DNA of 64,000 bases. Source: Parelaphostrongylus tenuis (taxonomy: Eukaryota > Nematoda > Chromadorea > Rhabditida > Metastrongylidae). Below are positions 1 through 10,706 of the stretch, piece by piece (position 1 is the first letter of the stretch; the number at the start of each line of letters is the position of its first letter). The notes under the pieces are model-generated. The model was not told where the DNA came from. It saw nothing but the letters and a program-made list of their open reading frames with translations, and searched no databases. The position numbers and the translations under genes are program-made. The stretch spans positions 395,773 to 459,772 of the forward strand of contig JAHQIW010003685.1 of the NCBI GenBank assembly GCA_019055375.1, in the 5' to 3' direction.

Positions 1-410
1 TTCCTGCTCACGATTTGAGAGATGATAAATAAATCTGTCCGATATTTCAAATAAGTAGTTGTAATTTATGGTCCATTTAGAAACAGCAAGCTGACCTACA
101 CCGTCACTCGCTGGTTATAGGGTATAGTGTTGAAGGGCTTTAGTTTTGATTTTTAAAGGAGTAAAAGAGAACCACGGCTGCTCCGTGTTAGCCCCAAAAT
201 TCGGCCATTTTGTGACATCCTTTCTTAACAAAATAGCAATTATGAAAATAAGCCAGAACTAGGAGTGTACAACCTTTTTTTCTAAATAATAACGGATGCA
301 TCTAAATCGACCATTCTTCAGAGAAGCGAGACGAAGGAGTGCCTAGAAAAAGCAAAAGGGAAAGGCGTATTGAGCTTTTCAGAGATTTTGAATAGCTTTA
401 TTTGAAGGAG
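1..410. other. Left edge, no gene seen
   Basis: AT-rich sequence with no open frame of convincing composition and no splice-site pair around coding-like text. Nothing recognised. Confidence 0.4.
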
Positions 411-495
411 AGTGTAGCACAGCGGCAGATGAGTGGTGCATTGATGACACGCGCCCCGATTTGGCTAAAGCGCGGGCTCAACTCCTTCCTGGAGT
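411..495 (+). mobile_element. SINE-A head fragment (tRNA-derived)
   Basis: Matches the tRNA-like head of a SINE family seen at least seven more times in the window: an A-box-like GTAGCAC..GGCAG stretch, the shared ACGCGCCCC block, and a B-box-like GCGGGCTCAACTCC. It is diverged and has no clear tail. The best-preserved relative is at 26143-26295. Confidence 0.5.
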
Positions 496-499
496 CGAA

Positions 500-1225
500 T
501 GCTTTGCATATCATTCAATATCCTTAAATGTATGAATATAACTTTTTTGAAGCAATCATCAATACTTCTACTTTGGAGAAAATATACGATGTGAACATAT
601 ACTTGTCGGATACTTTAAATTTTTTTTTACTTTCTTGACGGACAGTTGATTTTTTCAAACTCAAAAAATTACGTCCAATTTCTGCAATCTGTAGAGATCT
701 CGTTTTCAAAAGAATGTAATTAAAAATTTAAAAAAGTGGCTGATCAAGGAACTAGATCTATGGCGTAGATCTCATGTGGCGCGATTTCTGTGAGCTCCTA
801 TTGAGTTGGTGAACTTTCCAATGCGTTTTAAGTGTGCTCTAAGTAGGAAATGTATGTCATTCTTTGTTATTAGTGTATCAATGGCGAAAAGTAACGATTT
901 TTTATGATTTAAAGTCACATTCAGAAGAAAATATGAGATTATGATTAATGCATGTGTGGCTGCGGAGATGTTTCGACAGCATAACACTGACAAAAAGTGA
1001 AGAAGAAAAATGTCGCAGTGAAGATTGCACCGCTCTCCATGTGCGCTTCAACTAAAGGGAATTACATGTACAGTAGGAGGTGTTAAGTCTCAAATTGTAG
1101 CGGTAGCTGCTAACAGAAAATAGATTATAAAACCAGTTCTTGACACCGATTACACTCCATACTTTGTACTAGTATGCCACACAAAACTTTTCATTATTTT
1201 CACAGAACAGACACTCAATTTGATT
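500..1225. other. Non-coding AT-rich stretch
   Basis: Only short chance frames on either strand. No repeat family was recognised here. Confidence 0.35.
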
Positions 1226-1625
1226 TCAACCGTTCATCGCAGCGTAGTTTGCCATAATTTTTTGCACTGAGTGATAATCACCAAACTTATCAACCAGAAG
1301 CAATTGAAATTGCTCAGCAACACCTTTCAAGCTATTCACTAGCCTGAACACATTTCTATCATCTCTTAGGCGAAGCATCGCTACCGTGCTCATAGAACTC
1401 GCTATCCTTGGATTCAAAAAAATTATCAATCCTCGACGCAGTTGATTGATGGGTTGGAGTTCACTATTGCTTAGGAAGTACTCCATCGGCCAGAAGGGGT
1501 GATAGTCAGACGACAGCAGGTCAGGACCCTACGGCGCGTGACTCAACAACTCCTAGCCCAGTTCCTCCAATTTCCTCTTTGTCAATTTGCCGAAATGCAA
1601 CCATTCGTTGTCTTGAAGCAGGATG
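1226..1625 (-). mobile_element. Dead mariner transposase, C-terminal half
   Basis: Read on the minus strand in one frame from about 1620 to 1480, the translation follows the mariner/SETMAR transposase closely. KLTKRKLEELG is followed by a stop where the family has Trp, then ELLSHAP, a stop where the family has Tyr, then GPDLLSSDYHPFWPMEYFL. This corresponds to the conserved SPDLAPSDYHLF block that carries the third catalytic Asp. Further left, near 1370-1330 in a shifted frame, is a KCVQASE segment equivalent to the family's C-terminal PERWQKCV motif. Stops and frameshifts show that it is inactive. The reading frame through 1226-1486 is open for 86 codons but is not the transposase frame throughout. 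Confidence 0.75.
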
Positions 1626-1877
1626 AGGTTGCAGTAAGGTCTTTCAAGCTGATGTTGCCGGTGCAAAACTTAGCAAAGAATCGAAAAGCTTTTCGCCTGG
1701 ACACAAATCCTTGAATCGCCGCGCATATTCTCGAAGGCGTTCTGTACATCGCGACCCAAGTCGTGCTCGTAAAGCAGCATATGTATATAAAGGTTTGCGA
1801 TCGTGATGTAGTAAGCATGAACAAATTTGGTATCAGAAGAAGGCAGGAAAAATTGTGCATAGAGCTATATTGACTTA

Positions 1878-1960
1878 TTGCCTGAGAGATAGCAGAAATG
1901 TGTTTAAGCTGATGGCCTATACTTTGAATAGTATTATTATATGGTTGTTAAATCTGGTGT
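1878..1960 (+). mobile_element. Second mariner transposase C-terminus
   Basis: On the plus strand the translation LPER, stop, QKCV, stop, ADGLYFE matches the extreme C-terminus of mariner transposases (LPERWQKCV.ADGxYF). Trp has become a stop. It points away from the minus-strand copy at 1226-1625, so two mariner ends lie close together, as a nested or rearranged remnant. Confidence 0.65.
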
Positions 1961-2396
1961 TTATTGCTCCGTTGTCAAAACTTATAAGATGTAGTAATGA
2001 AATTACAGCAATAGGAACATTAAACAGCGTAAATACATGACAACACTTAAAGGAAAACCGTGAGTATTCAACGATGCTAAGTAAAAAGGAAATTGGTCAT
2101 AGGAATAAGTGCACATGGTACATGCGAAGGTGGGTAATTGCTTGTAGGGCAAGTTTGTGTGAAAGTGTTCAACTGGAGAATCTAAGGAGAGTATATGTGA
2201 AAAATTTGTTTCCACTTACTCAGAAAATTCGAACAAATTCAACGGAGTAAAGAAAGAAAATATCCGTTATTTTATGACCCGTAGCCTATGATTTTCCACT
2301 GCGAACTCCATGATCAAACTATATCAGATATTGCAAAGTCGACGAGTATTCTGTCATAATACTGAGCATCAAAAAATCTATACAAAGATTACTGGG

Positions 2397-2640
2397 TACT
2401 GTTCTATTATGTCGGCGCCATTTGAGGCCTTCGGTAGAAATGTATTTTCTCCCTTTGCAAAACGTTTCTGTGGTTTATCGATAGCACAAATCAAGTGAAA
2501 TCAATGGCATGTTAAATTTCTCAAGTAGCTTATTTTTGGCGCTGCACCAGTCAAATCAAGAATTTGCTCTTCATTCTTACTGGATATGAGTTTTATTTTG
2601 ATGAGCTTTTGATCGTTAGATAGAGAAATTATTTTACATT
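2397..2640 (-). repeat. TAGAACAGT repeat family, inverted copy
   Basis: Begins with TACTGTTCTATTATG and GGCGCCA, the reverse complement of the right end of the direct copies at 2860-3041 and 3055-3233. Internal blocks are also shared, including TATCGATAGC and AAATTTCTCAAGTAGCT. No protein-coding potential was seen. Confidence 0.6.
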
Positions 2641-2859
2641 ATAACAGTATATTTTGCTTTTGAAAAGAACTCCTTCGAGCTTTGTAACGACCTAGAGAAT
2701 ATTGGGTTTCACACTCAGTGAACATTTCTAGGTTGCTAGGGTGTGTGTACAGCTGTAATGCCGAAGACCAAACACCTTTTCTCAATCAGAAAGGTTAGTC
2801 AGAAAGGTATCTATCTAATGGTTAGAGTTTTGCTACAAAAAACTTTTATCAGGAGAGAA

Positions 2860-3041
2860 ATCTTCAAATGTGGAACATAATCTCATTTTGACAAGTACGG
2901 CCGTTAAAAACAGCAATATGAGAAATAAAATGTGCGTTTAAAAATCACTTGATTTAGGCTATCAGATAGTCATACATTCGTCAAATAACAGAAACGCTTT
3001 TACCAAATCCCTCAAGTGGCGCCCCCATAATAGAACAGTAT
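2860..3041 (+). repeat. TAGAACAGT repeat family, copy 1
   Basis: Starts near GAGAAATCTTC and runs through GACAAGTACGG, GAGAAATAAAATGTGC and a TCAAGTGGCGCC block to ATAATAGAACAGTA. It is followed almost directly by a second copy in the same orientation. Confidence 0.6.
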
Positions 3042-3054
3042 ACCACTTTTGTCC

Positions 3055-3233
3055 ATTGAGAAATCTTCGAATGAGAAACACAATCAAAAATTAGTTATTT
3101 GAGAAACTAAACATACCATTGATATTCACTTGATCTGAGCTATCGATACTAGCCACAGAAGTTTTGCAAAAGCAAAAAATACGTTTTTATTTTTACCTAA
3201 GGGCCTAGGTGGCGCCGTCATAATAGAACAGTA
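3055..3233 (+). repeat. TAGAACAGT repeat family, copy 2
   Basis: Direct neighbour of the copy at 2860-3041 with the same start and end (GGCGCC..ATAATAGAACAGTA) and a diverged interior. Further copies lie in each unit of the tandem duplication, at about 6829-7015 and 12307-12495, with an inverted copy near 11849-12070. Confidence 0.6.
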
Positions 3234-3239
3234 CAGACT

Positions 3240-4159
3240 ATTGTTATGAAAGAAAAAAAATTTTGGAGGGAAACTCGGAAAAAAGTGGAATTTTGCTATG
3301 CGAAGTAGTAGTGGTCGAAAATGAGGGAAAAAGTAGCAGCTTCCTTAATGGTTGTACAGTGAAGGAAGCTCACCATTGGTTTCCCTTCCACAAAACGCCA
3401 TTAGATTTTGTAAATCTGACGAAAAAGTTAAACTATAAAATTCCACAGAAAACAAGTTCAAAGAAGTAAGTTGATATTGACATCATGTGATAACCAAAAT
3501 AAATGTTGAATAATAGGAGAGAAAAAATCATTCGTACTTTATAAGGATAAGGCCATAAACAAGACTTTTTTAAATGCTCCACTATACAAGCACTAATATG
3601 CGGAATCAACAAAGGACTAATTCCAAGAATGCGATTTTCATTTGACTCTGTCATGATTGTTCAAAACCTCATACGAACTTTCCAATCAACTATTTTGAAG
3701 CCCCACTTGAGAATTTATTGTAGTTTAATAGAACGTTTTCAATTTTTCAAATGTTTGATATGGCATTTCCAGTGGTACGTTTCAACGTTCTCGTGCTAAA
3801 CTGACTATACTTTACGAGATTTAAGGAATTATCGATTGGAAGGTATTGTATATAACTTGCAGCAACTGTAAGCCATCAACTGAAAAATCGGCTAGTGCGC
3901 AACAAAGGGCGACATTTTACGTTGTTTGAACTAATTCATCTGCAACGTCGCTGCTATGAGTAGTAATGGTGGCCGTAAGGGTATTTGGCACTGATAAAGC
4001 GTGCAAGAACGTCGGAAAATACGTATACCATTGTAAATTCCACATCAGACCTCTGAATGGCTCATATTCTATCAGAATATATCATACGGACTATCCTTGT
4101 GGTAGACTGTTCGCGTTTGGTATACTTTCCTTAAAGACAATGGCTGAAAATCTCATAAT
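3240..4159. other. Non-coding stretch
   Basis: No gene, known repeat or convincing exon recognised. Short frames around 3263-3469 and 3433-3654 overlap on opposite strands and look like chance. Confidence 0.35.
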
Positions 4160-4208
4160 TGTTATCTGAGCCAACATATCATGTGTTCTCTTAATGGGCT
4201 GCTGTACA

Positions 4209-4251
4209 GCCCAATACACGTGTATCGACTCTGAAGTCTCGTCAGTCGGGC
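4209..4251 (-). ncRNA. Degenerate type I hammerhead, CACGTG family
   Basis: Minus-strand order: GCCCGA (stem I), CTGACGAG, stem II region, CGATA, CACGTG, TA, TTGGGC (stem I). The GAAA box reads GATA, so cleavage is unlikely. It is the left partner of the motif at 4506-4549. Confidence 0.5.
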
Positions 4252-4505
4252 AGAACCTTTCGTCTTTTTAGCCAATCCTCTCGGGGTGCTCCAGTCCTCA
4301 CGCTGATCAGTAGGCGACAACGAACGATTTACACTACACTGCCGTCGAGTGAAAATTACCAAAAACGGTAGTGTTGTACACTCGATTGCTCTTGGCTGGT
4401 GTTTTAAAATGTATTTTACCGTTCGTTTCGAGTGCTCGTCGTCGCCTACTCTTCGTGTGGGGACTGGAACACTCACAAAGGCTAGCTAAAAAGACGAAGG
4501 GTTTT

Positions 4506-4549
4506 GTCCGACTGATGAGGCTGTCAAGATCGAAGCACGTGTATAGGGC
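4506..4549 (+). ncRNA. Degenerate type I hammerhead, CACGTG family
   Basis: GTCCGA, CTGATGAG, stem II region, CGAAG, CACGTG, TA, TAGGGC. The CUGAUGA box is intact, but GAAA has become GAAG and stem I has a mismatch. Probably inactive. Confidence 0.55.
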
Positions 4550-4609
4550 TGAATGAGAGCCCATTAATAGACCAGGTGACATGTAGGCTGTGATAACAAA
4601 CACGAGATA

Positions 4610-5966
4610 AATTGAAATTTGAGAGCGGTCTCAAGAAAACGAAACGAACGGCACAATGGTTGATATTTCGGCAGTCTTCTCTTCTTGGAGCCGAGGCGTA
4701 ATTCAGCACACATTATCTACTTTATGTCTGTCTAATATCTACAATATAAAAAATTAGTGATAACAGGTACTATCACCAGAACTTTCCCCATCCTTGCTAT
4801 AAAGTAGGGTTCAGTGTGCGACATGTGCCTCTGATGAAGCGTGCAACAGCTAAAACGTATGTAAGCCACTGACGTATCAACCTCAAATGGCTCGAATTCT
4901 CACATACTCTTCTTATTCAGGTGATCTTTCCTATATCTTGACACACTATGACTAATTAATCTTACACAAATTAGCAGACAAATCTATTATTGGTTTCACG
5001 TCATTTGCGATATTCAGGCACTTAACCCTACCTTTGAATTTCGAATATGCAGAAGCTTTTATAAAAAAAAGTATCTTTCCGTTTTAAGCTCACTATACAT
5101 TGCTTTGCTGTAGACTGTTTGCTTACTTTTCAAACTGATCTCAGTTGCCTTTTCTCATAGCCATGTGAACATAGACCATTAGCTGGCTAAAAATGAGTAT
5201 ACGGCTTTTCGTGTTCATTAAAACATCCAAATGGAAAGCCGAAAAGTCGAATAGAATTACTCGCTAAGTGTACATAAGATACATAGGCACGACAGGTGAC
5301 GACTCGAAGTGTTGATGAAAATACTCGGCACCAGTCAAAATGTTAGCTTAACAAATTGAGGCCTTTCAAAATGATTTGACCCTTTCAAGACCACCAGTTG
5401 TAATCGTCACGTGCAGTGCAAATCGCAGCAGGTGCGCAAATTTGATATTTGATCAGGGTTTTTTCACCGTTTTCGAAGTGAATCTAAGGTTTTTTATAGT
5501 ATTCCAATACTTCACCATTTTCTCCAAACACCCATATGCTTTTGGTTTGGACTTACCGCTAACGTTTGAATAGAAAGCTATCTTTTGCTATGTGATAGTA
5601 GTGATTGTGACAATCTGCCAATTGTAGTAACTTTTGTAAAGAATATACATCATAAACCTATCAACCTTGATGTATATCTTTTATATGCATTACTTAAAGG
5701 TTATAACAGTGACTGAAAAATGGAGAACAATATACAATATGTTGCAAGGTTTTCCCCTACCCGCAGCCATATTCGAAAGAAAGTATTATTTATTATTTTT
5801 TGACGTTTTAGTAGTCATTCAGTAGAGTGTACCTCGTAAATTTGACCGGTATATTATAATGTTTTTTCTTCTTTTTGTTGGATAATAAAAATAAATTTTA
5901 TTTTACACCCAACCATTTCTCGATAAATAAAGCTTTTCTTTCAGACCTTATAACCATTCGATAGGA
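4610..5966. other. Non-coding stretch before the tandem duplication
   Basis: Only short chance frames. No splice-supported exon or recognised repeat. Confidence 0.35.
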
Positions 5967-8900
5967 CAAATTTTAACAATTTCAATCAACACTTAGTTAA
6001 AAAAAACTTCTTAGTGAGTCGTTATATTCAAAAGAATATTGAATTGGCGCTGTGTCGATCGCGCAGCGCAAATCACATGTGACATGTGATGCGCCACCGA
6101 ATGCGAAAGCTAATATTTTCTTCAAAATAACAACGCGCAAGAAAGTTTTTCCGATAGACCCAACATATCGCCGAAATTGCTGAGATTTATCCTATCGAAA
6201 GCTCATTGAAAGCCTGAATGAACAATGTGCCCACAGGAAGGTACTTAACTGTACAACGCAATTTTATTCTTGGTGCTACAGCGCGCTAAAAGATTTCTTT
6301 TCAAGAAGCAAGAGCGCTTTTGAAATTTTCGAGATTTCAGTTATCGTATTTACTGAAAGCTGACGGCTCGGTACCAAAGTTGCGAAATCCATCCACATAC
6401 CGGTGCAAGATATGCGTGTCGCATGTGAATTGCAATCTTGATTTTGTCGCTGCAACACAAAAAAATTTCCTTGGAAAACTAAAAACACTACTCAATCCGT
6501 CGAAATTCGCGCTATCGAAAAATTGCAGAATTTTCTAAGGAAAGGCCTTGCTCAGCGAAAAATGCTAAGTGTGTAATAAAATCTTTTTTTACTGTTACAG
6601 CGTAATTTGAAGGCCATTCAAAAAAATGAAATATAGCGTGAGATTTTCGAGATTCAATGTACACACACTAGCCGACTAGAAGTACTCGCTGAGTGTGAAA
6701 AACAATATTCTTTCGATCGTTACAAAGTTCGAAGAAGTCCTTTCTGAAAGCCAATCATACCGTTATACTTGGAGAGATTTTCTCTACTTAAATCGAAAAT
6801 TCACTGCAACAAAACTTAAATTCAGTAAGAAATCTTCGAATGAGAAATAAAATCTTATTTTGACTGATACGGCACCAAAATAAGCTATCTGAGAAATTAA
6901 ATGTGCCATGAAATTGACATGATTTGAGCTATCGACAAACAACAAAAACGTTCTGCAAAAGCAAAAAATACGTTTTTACCAAAGACCTCAACTGGCGCCG
7001 CCACAATAGAACAGTGCCATAGTAAGTAATGGAGTTGTTGTGTTTACTCATTGATGTGGCGTTCGTATTGAGGAGTGGGAATTGCTAGGACACGTGGTCA
7101 ACAAAGGATTAAGAGTGGAAAGACGAATGGGAGGTATAACGTTCGAATATCACAAATGATATGGCCCCTTATAGACTCATAATGTAATTTGAGTAAATTT
7201 ACTCTAAAGTTACTCAATGATGGTGTATGGCACTGTACACTGTTGAAGCTTGTATCAGAAAAATTTCGATGGGTTTTTTTTCAAAGAAAGAAAGTCAAAT
7301 TGATTTCTGTGATAATTTCGAATAGAAAATTTCGACCGAATAATTGGAAATGATTTGATTCAGCACGTCCTAGACACTACGAAAGAAGAGATTGACCAGA
7401 AGTCAATAATCGCTTCAGAAGGAGATATGCTCTAGAGACATCATCTCTGATATAATTTTTGTTAACCATTCGAAGATTGAGTGAAAGCTAGCTTTTCGAT
7501 CTATTCTCCTATGAATTTCGCTGATTGGTGCTGCAGATGAAAAATATTGTATGCATATAAAGAAGTCTTGTTTTTACTTTGCCCCGTCGATTACAGAATA
7601 TTCATTAGACTCTTAATAGTGATTCAATATTCTAAAAATTTCACGGCTCTAATATTGTATGCATATAAAGAAGCTTGTTTTTCGCTTTGCTTCGTCGAGC
7701 ACAGAACACTCATTAGACTTTTAATAGTGATTCAATAATTAAAAAATATAACGGCTCTAATATTATGCTTGATTTTGATAAGGCTTTCATAGTGAGCTCT
7801 AGCAACGAAGAGAAAATTACGTTTCTTTGGAATGTGTAATATATTTTGCATTGGTGTTTTCTTGAATTTATCACCAGACGAAATTTTCTCCAAGATTAAG
7901 CAATCATTCGATAGCTTAAAAAACGACATTTCCAACAATAGACGTATTGTTAAATTACGCTTTTTATCGTGTTGTAGTAACGACGTAGAAAATTCAACTT
8001 TCATATCTCTCTTTCGAGATCGAATGTACAAAAAATTTTACGACAGCCCTCTGTGATTGTCTCGTCAATAACAGATTTTACTGGAATTTTAAATAGCCAT
8101 TCGGTAATTGAGAGAATGCAATTTTAACAGTGTCTCTGATTTTGTTCTTTGTTATCAATGAACGACAATGGTGACACTTATGATTTTCCTTGCCGTTGTT
8201 ACAGCGCAAAACAACGGGCATTTTTAGACAAGCCTATAACCAAAATCGTCGTTTTTAAGCAATCGAATGATTGTTAAAACTTCAAAAAAATTGTCATCTG
8301 AAGAAAAAACCAAAAAAAATGCACGAATACAAAGCGCACAATACACTCGGGAAGCTGATCGTTGATTTTTCTTCGTTGCTACAGTGCACTAAGAAAGCTT
8401 TTCAGAAACCATTTGGTTTCTGTGATTGCCTCGTCGGGAAGAGATTTCAAATGGATTGCAAGTATTCAAAGCGTGCTTAATTGCAAGGTAAAATTGAAAC
8501 TGAGAAGATAATATCTGTAAAATGATAGAATAGTTTCAATGAATACGTTGAACTCAAAATTTGTGCGAAGCAGATAAACAAATTCTAAATAGGTAACAGA
8601 AATCGAGAGGTGGTAGTTGTAATTGCTGCGAACAGTGTCATAGGGGAGAACGCGAATTCTGTTATATAAAGCTGTTTATGACAAGAATTTAGTTCTAGAT
8701 TTATCATGACATTTGCTATTGAGTGGCTACTAAATCTTGAATAAAAAGCTATCCACAGACTGTAACCGAGCAAATAAAGCCAAATGTGAAGCATAATTTA
8801 ATTTTCATTGTTACAGCGTACGATAAAACTTTTTTGAAAGTTCATAAGCTTGATAAAGTGATACGAATACCATTTTAGTTCATGTTCAAGACTGGGGCAT

Positions 8901-10706
8901 AATGTTCGATTTCGATTGCAATAAATATCTCGAGCATTTTGTAAGAAAATAGACAAAAAATGAGTCCAGTTTTGCTAGTAGGAAGCTTGTGCTTTGAGGA
9001 AGGCCAGAAAAAAGGTTAGGTGGTAATTGTGTGCCAGTCCATCACTTAACCCTTTTAGTATAACCTTATAACGCTGTGATTCTGAAGTTTCTGTATACTG
9101 CTCACGGTTGATGTAGAAGTGAATCGACTGTAGAAAATCAGCTTTTTGGAATGCTTTCTTCATTATAAGAGTGAGCTGAGCTGCTTAGAATTCAAATGAG
9201 AAAATCAAACTACCGCAAAATGATCATTTCTAAAACTAAAGCACTCCAAAAAGGGTTAAACGTTGATGGGAACCTTACCAGCATGGTAATGGCGATAAAC
9301 GATGGAATAGGAAATGAACTGATACGGGTTTTGTAATATGATAATTTCCACATGCTGGCAGAAGTTAACGAAAAAAAAAGCGACAAACTGCTACTCGTTT
9401 CACAGAGAGTATGTCAGAGCAGAGAATAATTGTCTTCAAAGAGTTTAAACTTGAAACAGAAGTTCAGATTTCTTTGCAAGACTCTTTGATAAGTTTCAAT
9501 AAGCACAGAATTCCACACTTGCGGCTTTGTGTTGAGATAAATCAGTCAGACCACACTTTGCTGGAAGGTTTCTTTTGAGAATCATTGATTTTCTAACTGC
9601 TTATCACAACCTTCCCTCACTCATCATATGGCACAACTTATCTTTCCACTGTTGCAACTGAATAATATTAGGTAGTTCCATAATTTGATTCAATCAAAGT
9701 AGCTTTTCGATAGCGTAAGTTTCAGCCATTCCAACGTTGTGCTTATTCTCTGAAAAGACCGTTTCACTACAGCGTAACAGAAAGAATAACATTGAGTTTC
9801 ACATATACGGAACATTTGTTTGTCTGCTATTATGTGTGCTTGGGTGGGGACCAGGCCGTGGTTTCCATACAGCGATCGATCGATCGCGTTGGGGCGACTC
9901 ATGAGTGGAATGAGATTTTTGTCATTTATTCTAGTTTTTTGTTTCGCCTTTGTAAGAAAAGCTAGATTAAACGTATGACTCTGATGCTACAAGATTTCCT
10001 CTGCGCATTCATATACTTTTTGTGCTTTCAGTATAGTAATGAAAGCGAGCGACGATGTAGAACATTTTTTTATTTTGATTGTTACAGCCTTAATATTGCC
10101 TTTCAAACCGCCTACGTAATATAGTAGCCAAGATTCAATTCTTCGGATGTTTACTAATATTCTTACAAAAAATTATTGCTCAGCGAAAGGAGTCGTTTTT
10201 TTGCCCTCTGCCGATTAACAAAGCGACCTTTTTTTAAACATTAATGTGTCAGTTCCTATCTGTGTGCTCTCATTGCGAGACGACCTTCCTCAGTTCAGTT
10301 CTGGCCTTTCGATATTTACATTTTTTTTCAAATACACACCCACCCTCAATTATTTGTATCCTTAATGTATCACACTCGATACACACAGATTATCCACCCC
10401 GCATTAGGTAGTTTGTATTGGTGCGCGCCGCGATGGAAGCAAAGATGTGCCTGGTATAATGAGGTTCTGAGTTGGTTCTAGATCATGGAACATTGCGAAA
10501 AGACTTTCGTACATTTTCTTTTAGTAAAAAGAACATCTATGTTGACCTATGTTCCAATGCAAAGATCTAATCATTCCAAGGTGGAACATATTAACAACTG
10601 TTAGTAAACATCTTCTATGAAGATGAGATAGTTTTTGAAGATTCGAGCTGCATGGACCAGCCAGACGTTGTGAGTGACGATTGACTTACAGAAGACTTCG
10701 TCCAAG
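5967..10706. repeat. Tandem duplication, unit A
   Basis: Matches unit B (10707-16547) from CAAATT..AACAATTTCAAT at the left to GACTTCGTCCAAG at the right, and the two units abut exactly at 10706/10707. By eye the copies differ by scattered substitutions and single-base indels, many in A or T runs. Compared with B, unit A lacks about 0.75 kb (B 11391-12134) and about 0.5 kb (B 13850-14330). It has an extra direct repeat of roughly 115 bp at about 7547-7760. No gene was recognised inside apart from a broken frame at 9196-9579. Confidence 0.85.
9196..9579 (+). pseudogene. Broken coding-like frame, copy in unit A
   Basis: Counterpart of 15051-15436. The same text, starting at the Met of a MRKSNYRKMI segment and ending at the Phe-Phe-stop, is interrupted by extra single-base changes. 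Origin unknown. Confidence 0.35.

Larger units (their letters stand above)
4160..4603. mobile_element. Foldback element with a pair of decayed hammerheads
   Basis: The left arm (about 4162-4277) and right arm (about 4482-4602) are diverged inverted repeats. Both carry GAGCCxACAT..GGGCT, the motif CACGTG, and AGACGAA.GG next to GGCTAA. The centre contains CACTCGATTGCT and CGTTTCGAGTG, blocks also found in the elements at 29.5, 38.0 and 40.7-42.0 kb. Each arm contains one hammerhead-like motif. No coding region is present, so the element is non-autonomous. Confidence 0.7.
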
